Part shown: positions 59,957-64,000 of the stretch, piece by piece | Position numbering within the stretch: position 1 is the stretch's first letter | Layout of the letters: each line of letters starts with the position of its first letter | DNA from: Microbacterium sp. Leaf288 | GTDB taxonomy: Bacteria > Actinomycetota > Actinomycetes > Actinomycetales > Microbacteriaceae | NCBI RefSeq assembly: GCF_001422925.1 | Contig: NZ_LMNI01000012.1 | Span: forward strand, 345 to 64,344 | Direction: 5' to 3' | Length of the DNA: 64,000 nucleotides | The notes under the pieces: generated by a model | Told to the model about the DNA's origin: nothing | The model's database searches: none | What the model saw: only the letters and a program-made list of their open reading frames with translations | Made by a program: the position numbers and the translations under genes

Positions 59957-60101
59957 GCCTCACGGTCGCGCCATCTCTTCGCACCCGCGGACCAGGTGGG
60001 TCGATCGGTGGAGAAGCTCCGAGCCGAGTCATCTGGGGAGGAACCCCGGGTTCCCTCCCCCGTCGCACCGCCGAGCGCACGAGGCCCCTCCCCGGCTGCC
60101 A

Positions 60102-60182
60102 CCGAAGCACTGGCTGGTCATCCGACACGCCGGGTCGCAGCATCCGTCACCGGCGTGCCCCCGTTACCGACCCGTGCTTCGG
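60102..60182. repeat. 81-nt palindromic element B2
   Basis: Outer arms CCGAAGCACTGGCTG and CGACCCGTGCTTCGG, inner arms CGACACGCCGG and CCGGCGTGCCC. Arms are partly diverged from B3, but the compensating pair GAAGCAC/GTGCTTC is kept, so the stem is preserved. Confidence 0.8.
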
Positions 60183-60253
60183 CACACAGACCGGTGAATC
60201 TCACGACGACTGCAGGCGACCCGGGCTCGACGGTGACCGCCGCCTGCATTCCA

Positions 60254-60334
60254 CCGAAACACGGGTCGATCGTGCGACACGCCGGGCCGCGGCAGCCGAC
60301 ACCGGCGTGTCGCCCTTGCCGACCCGTGTTTCGG
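60254..60334. repeat. 81-nt palindromic element B3 (best copy)
   Basis: Outer arms CCGAAACACGGGTCG and CGACCCGTGTTTCGG are perfect 15-bp complements. Inner arms GCGACACGCCGG and CCGGCGTGTCGC are perfect 12-bp complements. The two stems are separated by small internal loops and a central GC-rich loop. The 3' end lies 36 nt from the SDR stop codon. Confidence 0.9.
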
Positions 60335-60369
60335 CAAAGGGAGGGGGTCCCCGGTGACGCCGGGCCGGC

Positions 60370-61134
60370 TCAGCGGCCGCGCTCTCCGATGCGCGCGGCG
60401 ACCGACGGCGGGGCGAACCGGGCCAGGGCGACGAGCGCCTTGTAGCGCAGCGAAGGGATCGACACCGCCGCACCGCGTGCCGCATCGCGCAGCGACTCGG
60501 CGACGACGTCGCGCGCGTCGAGCCACATCCCGTCGGGCACGCCCTCCTGGCCCGGCGGCAGCCCGAGGCGCTCGTGGAAGTTCGTGTGGGTGTAGCCCGG
60601 GCACACCGCGGTCACCGTGACACCTCGCGGACCGTAGCGGCCGTTCGCCCAGCGGCTGAAGCTCACGAGCCACCCCTTGCAGGCGCCGTACGTCGAGCGC
60701 GGGATGAAGGCGGCGACCGATGCGACGTTGACGATGCGGCCGTGCCCGCGCGCGAGCATCGCGCCCAGTGCGGCGTGCGTGAGGCGCATCGGCACCTCGA
60801 CGTGCAGCTGAAGGTGGCGGACCTCGTCCTCGATGTCGTTGCGCTCGAACGCCAGCGGCAGTCCGAACCCCGCGTTGTTCACGAGGATCTCGATCGGCCG
60901 GGCCTCATCGGCGACACGCGCCTCGACCCGCTCGCGCTGGCGTCGCTTCAGCAGGTCGGCCGCGAGCACTTCGACCTCGACCCCGTAGGTCGACCGCAGC
61001 CGGACGGCGAGCTGCTCGAGCGACTGCCGGTCGCGCGCGACGAGCACGAGGTGCGCGCCCTTCGCCGCGAGCTGGCGCGCGTACTCCGCACCGAGACCCG
61101 AACTCGCACCGGTGATGAGCGCCGTCTTCGCCAT
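60370..61134 (-). CDS. Short-chain dehydrogenase/reductase
   Basis: A 254-aa classical SDR. Cofactor loop TGASSGLGAEYARQLA, NNAGFGLP, active-site Tyr/Lys in STYGACKGWL and the serine in NVASVAAF are present. The basic residue in LVARDRQSL after strand 2 suggests NADP(H). The substrate is unknown. ATG at 61134 follows the -10 box TAGGCT by 7 nt. It sits between the palindromes and folA. Confidence 0.85.
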   Translation of the reverse strand: MAKTALITGASSGLGAEYARQLAAKGAHLVLVARDRQSLEQLAVRLRSTYGVEVEVLAADLLKRRQRERVEARVADEARPIEILVNNAGFGLPLAFERNDIEDEVRHLQLHVEVPMRLTHAALGAMLARGHGRIVNVASVAAFIPRSTYGACKGWLVSFSRWANGRYGPRGVTVTAVCPGYTHTNFHERLGLPPGQEGVPDGMWLDARDVVAESLRDAARGAAVSIPSLRYKALVALARFAPPSVAARIGERGR

Positions 61135-61141
61135 GCGCGCC

Positions 61142-61147
61142 AGCCTA
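61142..61147 (-). promoter_or_regulatory. -10 box of the SDR gene (TAGGCT, leaderless start)
   Basis: TAGGCT ends 7 nt before the ATG at 61134, in the short gap after folA. Confidence 0.5.
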
Positions 61148-61155
61148 TTACCGTG

Positions 61156-61680
61156 TCAGCGCGAGCCGTGCGCCGCCGGCCGCACCAGCCGCAGGAAGCG
61201 ATAGCGGATGCCGGAACCCGACGTGTGCCAGCCGTCGACCGGGTCCGTCGCGGCCGAGACCCAGCCGGCGCGGTCGGGCGCCAGGGTGTCACCCTCGACC
61301 GCGACATCGAGTTCGGTGACCTCGAGGAGGTCGGCGAGCTCGATGGCCTCCTGGAACAGCTGCCCGCCGCCGATCACCCAGATGCGCTCGGGCGCGCCTT
61401 CGTCGGCGAGGGCCAGCGCGGCCCCGAGCGATGCGGTGCGCTCGGCGCCGGCATCCGTCCACTGCTCCTGCCGGGTGATCACGACGTTGCGCCGCCCCGG
61501 CAGCGGGCGGAATCGCGCGGGGAACGACTCCCAGGTGCGGCGGCCCATCACGACCGGCGCACCGAGCGTCAGTGCCTTGAAGTGGGCGAGGTCCTCCGGC
61601 ACGTGCCACGGCATGCCGCCGTCGGCGCCGATCACGCCGTCGTGCGCCTCCGCCCAGATGAGGCCGATCGGGGCCGTCAT
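61156..61680 (-). CDS. folA: Dihydrofolate reductase
   Basis: NADPH-dependent reduction of dihydrofolate, needed because thyA oxidises the folate. It has 174 aa. [31 protein letters not shown] holds the Met20-type loop and the catalytic Asp/Glu region, GRRTWESFP and RRNVVITR bind NADPH, and [14 protein letters not shown] is the conserved Gly-Gly turn. ATG at 61680 overlaps the thyA stop (ATGA). Confidence 0.96.
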   Translation of the reverse strand: MTAPIGLIWAEAHDGVIGADGGMPWHVPEDLAHFKALTLGAPVVMGRRTWESFPARFRPLPGRRNVVITRQEQWTDAGAERTASLGAALALADEGAPERIWVIGGGQLFQEAIELADLLEVTELDVAVEGDTLAPDRAGWVSAATDPVDGWHTSGSGIRYRFLRLVRPAAHGSR

Positions 61681-62486
61681 ACCGCGACCGCCCCGCGGAT
61701 CGCGGGGTGGTGCTGGTAGTCCTCGAGCACGAAGTCGTCGTAGCGGTAGTCGAAGATCGACTCGGGCGTGCGCGCGATGCGCAGCGTCGGATACGGGTAC
61801 GGCTCGCGGGTCAGCTGCTCGCGCACCTGCTCGATGTGGTTGTCGTAGATGTGGCAGTCGCCGCCGGTCCACACGAAGTCGCCCGGCTCGAGCCCCGCCT
61901 GCTGCGCCACCATGAGGGTCAGCAGCGCGTACGACGCGATGTTGAAGGGGACGCCGAGGAAGAGGTCGGCACTGCGCTGGTACAGCTGGCACGACAGCTT
62001 GCCGTCGGCCACGTAGAACTGGAACATCGCATGGCACGGCGCGAGCGCCATGTCGGGGATGTCGGCGGGGTTCCACGCCGACACGATCAGCCGACGCGAA
62101 TCGGGGTTCGCGCGGATCTGGTCGAGCACGAGCGCGATCTGGTCGATGTGGTCGCCCGACGGCGTCGGCCACGACCGCCACTGCACCCCGTAGACCGGAC
62201 CCAGCTCGCCCGCAGCATCCGCCCACTCGTCCCAGATGGTGACCCCGTTCTCCTGCAGCCACGCCACATTCGACTCGCCGCGGAGGAACCACAGCAGCTC
62301 ATATGCGATCGACTTGAAGTGCACGCGCTTGGTCGTGATGAGCGGGAAGCCCTGTGCGAGGTCGAACCGGATCTGCCGGCCGAACGCACTGGTCGTGCCG
62401 GTGCCGGTGCGGTCGTCCTTGTGGGTGCCGTGCTCGAGCACGTCTCGCAGAAGGTCTTCGTACGGGGTCGGGATCGGCGTCGTCAC
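61677..62486 (-). CDS. thyA: Thymidylate synthase
   Basis: Makes dTMP from dUMP with methylene-THF. It has 269 aa. Catalytic Cys151 is in [12 protein letters not shown], and [23 protein letters not shown] is the classic signature. The GTG at 62486 ([13 protein letters not shown]) is preferred: it lies 7 nt after the -10 box TATCGT, while the upstream frame has no homology. First gene of thyA-folA. Confidence 0.96.
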   Translation of the reverse strand: MTTPIPTPYEDLLRDVLEHGTHKDDRTGTGTTSAFGRQIRFDLAQGFPLITTKRVHFKSIAYELLWFLRGESNVAWLQENGVTIWDEWADAAGELGPVYGVQWRSWPTPSGDHIDQIALVLDQIRANPDSRRLIVSAWNPADIPDMALAPCHAMFQFYVADGKLSCQLYQRSADLFLGVPFNIASYALLTLMVAQQAGLEPGDFVWTGGDCHIYDNHIEQVREQLTREPYPYPTLRIARTPESIFDYRYDDFVLEDYQHHPAIRGAVAV

Positions 62487-62493
62487 GGCTGCC

Positions 62494-62499
62494 ACGATA
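62494..62499 (-). promoter_or_regulatory. -10 box of thyA-folA (TATCGT, leaderless start)
   Basis: TATCGT ends 7 nt before the GTG of thyA. Confidence 0.5.
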
Positions 62500-62622
62500 C
62501 CCGCGCCCCGGGACATCCCGGCCGTGCCCGCACCGTGTGCTCTCCTCACAGCGCCGAGTCGCCTTCTGTTACATCGATCGCGTCATATTCGCCGATTCGG
62601 CCTCCATTCAGGTGAAAGGGGT

Positions 62623-62628
62623 TAGCCT
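62623..62628 (+). promoter_or_regulatory. -10 box of the thioredoxin-like gene (TAGCCT, leaderless start)
   Basis: TAGCCT ends 8 nt before the GTG at 62637. Divergent from thyA across about 120 bases. Confidence 0.5.
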
Positions 62629-62636
62629 GATCTGCT

Positions 62637-63074
62637 GTGACCCTGGTCGGAGCCCTCATCGCCCTCGCCGTGCTGCTTGCGGCGACGGTGGCACTCGGTG
62701 TCTTCCTGAACTGGCGACAGTCGCAGGCCCGCCGCAACGTCGAGCACGAGGTCGTCGAACCTCACCGCCTCGGCGCCGACGGGCTCGGCGAGGTCGCCAC
62801 CCTCTTGCAGTTCAGCACCGAGCTCTGCGCCCGCTGTCCGGGTGTGCACCGCACGCTCGCGGCCATCGCCGACGACCACGAGGGCGTGCGCCACCTCGAC
62901 GTCGACCTGACCCATCGCCCCGACATCGCGAAGCACTTCCACGTCCTCCAGACGCCGACCACGCTCGTGCTCGACCGCAACGGCGTCGTGCAGACGCGCT
63001 TCGGCGGCGCCCCGGGTCGCGACGTGCTCGAGCTCGAGCTCAACCGGCTGATCGCGGAGGACGCGAATGTCTGA
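62637..63074 (+). CDS. Membrane-anchored thioredoxin-like protein
   Basis: A 145-aa protein. One N-terminal membrane helix (3-25) is followed by a thioredoxin fold with the redox pair Cys64-A-R-Cys67 in FSTELCARCPGV and the cis-proline region in VLQTPTTLVLD. Orientation by the positive-inside rule (RQSQARR after the helix) places the domain in the cytosol. It overlaps the DUF4395 gene by 8 nt, and an OsmC gene follows: probably one redox unit. Confidence 0.85.
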   Translation: MTLVGALIALAVLLAATVALGVFLNWRQSQARRNVEHEVVEPHRLGADGLGEVATLLQFSTELCARCPGVHRTLAAIADDHEGVRHLDVDLTHRPDIAKHFHVLQTPTTLVLDRNGVVQTRFGGAPGRDVLELELNRLIAEDANV

Positions 63075-63609
63075 GCGACGGGATGCTGCGACCCCGCGTG
63101 GCATCGACCCCCGCGGTCCGCGCTTCGCGGCCGGCATCACCGCCGTGCTCCTCTTGATCGTCGTGTTCCTCGGGCTCACCGGCCTCTCGACGGCGCAGAC
63201 GGCCGAAGGATGGGCGATCTCCGCGGCGAGCGTGGCCCAGCGGATCCTCGACCCCGCCTTCCTCCTGCTGCTCGTGACGACCCTGCTCTTCCTGTGGGGC
63301 GTCGTCTCGCCGCGCACCGCGCCGTGGGGCGCGCTCTACCGCGCGGTCGTGGCGCCGCGCCTGTCGGCTCCGACCGAGCTCGAGGACCCGCGCCCGCCGC
63401 GCTTCGCGCAGGGCGTCGGCCTGTTCGTGTCGGCTCTCGGTCTCGTGCTGCAGCTGTTCGGCGTGCCGTGGGCATTGACGATCGCCGCCTCGGCGGCCTT
63501 CATCGCCGCGTTCCTCAACGCCGTGTTCGGGCTCTGCCTCGGCTGCCAGCTGTACCTCCTCCTGCAGCGCGCCGGCATCGTCGGCCGCACCCGCCCGGCG
63601 TCGGCCTGA
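63067..63609 (+). CDS. DUF4395 family membrane protein
   Basis: A 180-aa protein with four helices (about 20-42, 60-80, 110-130, 133-165). The N-terminal GIDPRGPRFAAGITAVLL and the repeated PPRFAQGVGL are the DUF4395 signature, and the family's cysteine motif is in NAVFGLCLGCQLYLL (C-x-x-C). Its function is unknown; its neighbours suggest thiol/disulfide handling at the membrane. The start ATG at 63067 lies inside the end of the thioredoxin-like gene. Confidence 0.82.
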   Translation: MSERRDAATPRGIDPRGPRFAAGITAVLLLIVVFLGLTGLSTAQTAEGWAISAASVAQRILDPAFLLLLVTTLLFLWGVVSPRTAPWGALYRAVVAPRLSAPTELEDPRPPRFAQGVGLFVSALGLVLQLFGVPWALTIAASAAFIAAFLNAVFGLCLGCQLYLLLQRAGIVGRTRPASA

Positions 63610-63685
63610 CGCCGCGTCGGCCGTCCGCGGACCGAGGGGCGCAGCATCCGGTGTCAACCCATCGCGGTGCGGCAGCCCGACGCCA

Positions 63686-63691
63686 TAGGCT
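63686..63691 (+). promoter_or_regulatory. -10 box of the OsmC gene (TAGGCT)
   Basis: TAGGCT lies about 48 nt before the ATG. Unlike many genes here, the mRNA would have a leader with a proper ribosome site. Confidence 0.4.
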
Positions 63692-63739
63692 GACGCGAGA
63701 CGCCCGGCACGCGGGCGCCCCGCCAGCGAGGAGGCCCAC

Positions 63740-64000
63740 ATGACCGTCACGAGCGAAGCAACCACGGTATGGAAGGGCGGTCTGTTCGACGGCTCCGGCG
63801 AGACCACGTTCGTGTCGTCCGGCCTCGGGACCTTCCCCGTCAACTGGAAGGCGCGCAGCGAGGGCTCCACGTCGGTCACGACGCCGGAGGAGCTGATCGC
63901 GGCCGCGCACGCTTCGTGCTTCAGCATGGCGTTCTCCCTCGCGCTGGCCGAGAACGGCACTCCCCCGGAGTCGATCGACACCACCGCCTCGGTCACGTTC
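63740..64000 (+). CDS. OsmC family peroxiredoxin (cut by window end)
   Basis: The first 87 residues of an OsmC-type thiol peroxidase. The start GGLFDGSGETTFVSSGLGTFPVNW and AAAHASCFSMAFSLAL with catalytic Cys60 are typical. The second cysteine would lie beyond the window. The ATG at 63740 follows GAGGAGG at 5-6 nt. A -10 box TAGGCT at 63686-63691 gives it a promoter of its own with a 5' leader of about 40 nt. It probably reduces organic hydroperoxides. Confidence 0.88.
   Translation, partial: MTVTSEATTVWKGGLFDGSGETTFVSSGLGTFPVNWKARSEGSTSVTTPEELIAAAHASCFSMAFSLALAENGTPPESIDTTASVTF

Larger units (their letters stand above)
59957..60369. other. 413-base non-coding stretch carrying palindromes
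   Basis: No gene. It contains GGGGAGGAACCCCGGGTTCCCTCCCC-type dyad symmetry (60035-60060, centred on CCCGGG) and two 81-nt palindromic elements (60102-60182 and 60254-60334). The promoter of the DUF559/AbiEi gene must also lie here, but no clear -35/-10 pair was seen. Confidence 0.6.

Overview
The window reads as chromosomal DNA from a very GC-rich actinobacterium. The family is inferred to be Microbacteriaceae, most likely Microbacterium or a close relative. Supporting signs are the gene order ftsK-pgsA-cinA-clgR-DUF3046-recA-recX-miaB-miaA-dapF, the thyA-folA-dapA-rnj block, the glutamate-type ABC cassette, many start codons placed 6-8 nt after a TANNNT -10 box (leaderless mRNAs), and constant use of the word GGATGC/GCATCC. 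No phage, plasmid, IS element, CRISPR array or tRNA was seen. Almost all genes are conserved chromosomal genes.

Layout. 1-116: promoter and leader of an rRNA operon that runs leftwards out of the window. 373-2541: DUF4184 membrane protein and tyrS. 2742-3942: a SatD-like/HTH protein and a small membrane protein of unknown function. 3969-13411: arginine biosynthesis, with argCJBDF as a tightly overlapping operon. It is separated from argH by an acyltransferase-like membrane protein and a DUF559/AbiEi-like gene ringed by repeats. 13649-16265: a self-contained operon of six-TM protein, winged-helix regulator, ABC ATPase and permease behind twin operators. 16256-18036: epimerase and dienelactone hydrolase. 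18059-21642: pheST. 21696-25099: gluABCD-type uptake system. 25188-27811: TrmH-type methylase, infC-rpmI-rplT (infC seems to start at ATC) and divergent DUF1844. 28269-33739: PLP decarboxylase, then hisC-hisB-hisH-priA-sseB. 33807-35161: LysM protein and lexA, divergent, with SOS-type control signals between them. 35277-44701: large membrane protein, metF-metE, S9 peptidase, hflX and a methyltransferase. 44708-55408: dapF, ypeA-like, miaA, miaB, recX, recA, DUF3046, ClgR-like regulator, cinA, pgsA and ftsK, all leftward. 55507-62486: GNAT, rnj, dapA, a second DUF559/AbiEi gene with 81-nt palindromes, SDR, folA and thyA. 62637-64000: thioredoxin-like, DUF4395 and OsmC genes, the last cut by the window end.

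Main functional themes are amino acid biosynthesis (Arg, His, Met, Lys/DAP), translation (tyrS, pheST, infC/rpmI/rplT, tRNA and rRNA modification), SOS/recombination (lexA, LysM protein, recA, recX), envelope/division (ftsK, pgsA) and thymidylate/folate metabolism.

The most unusual material is non-coding. Two unrelated repeat families each surround a DUF559/AbiEi-like gene. In both cases the gene and repeats sit inside an otherwise conserved core gene order. This could be a REP/RAYT-like nuclease-repeat partnership, which is inference only. The SatD-like/HTH plus membrane-protein pair is the best candidate for an undescribed protein-based system.
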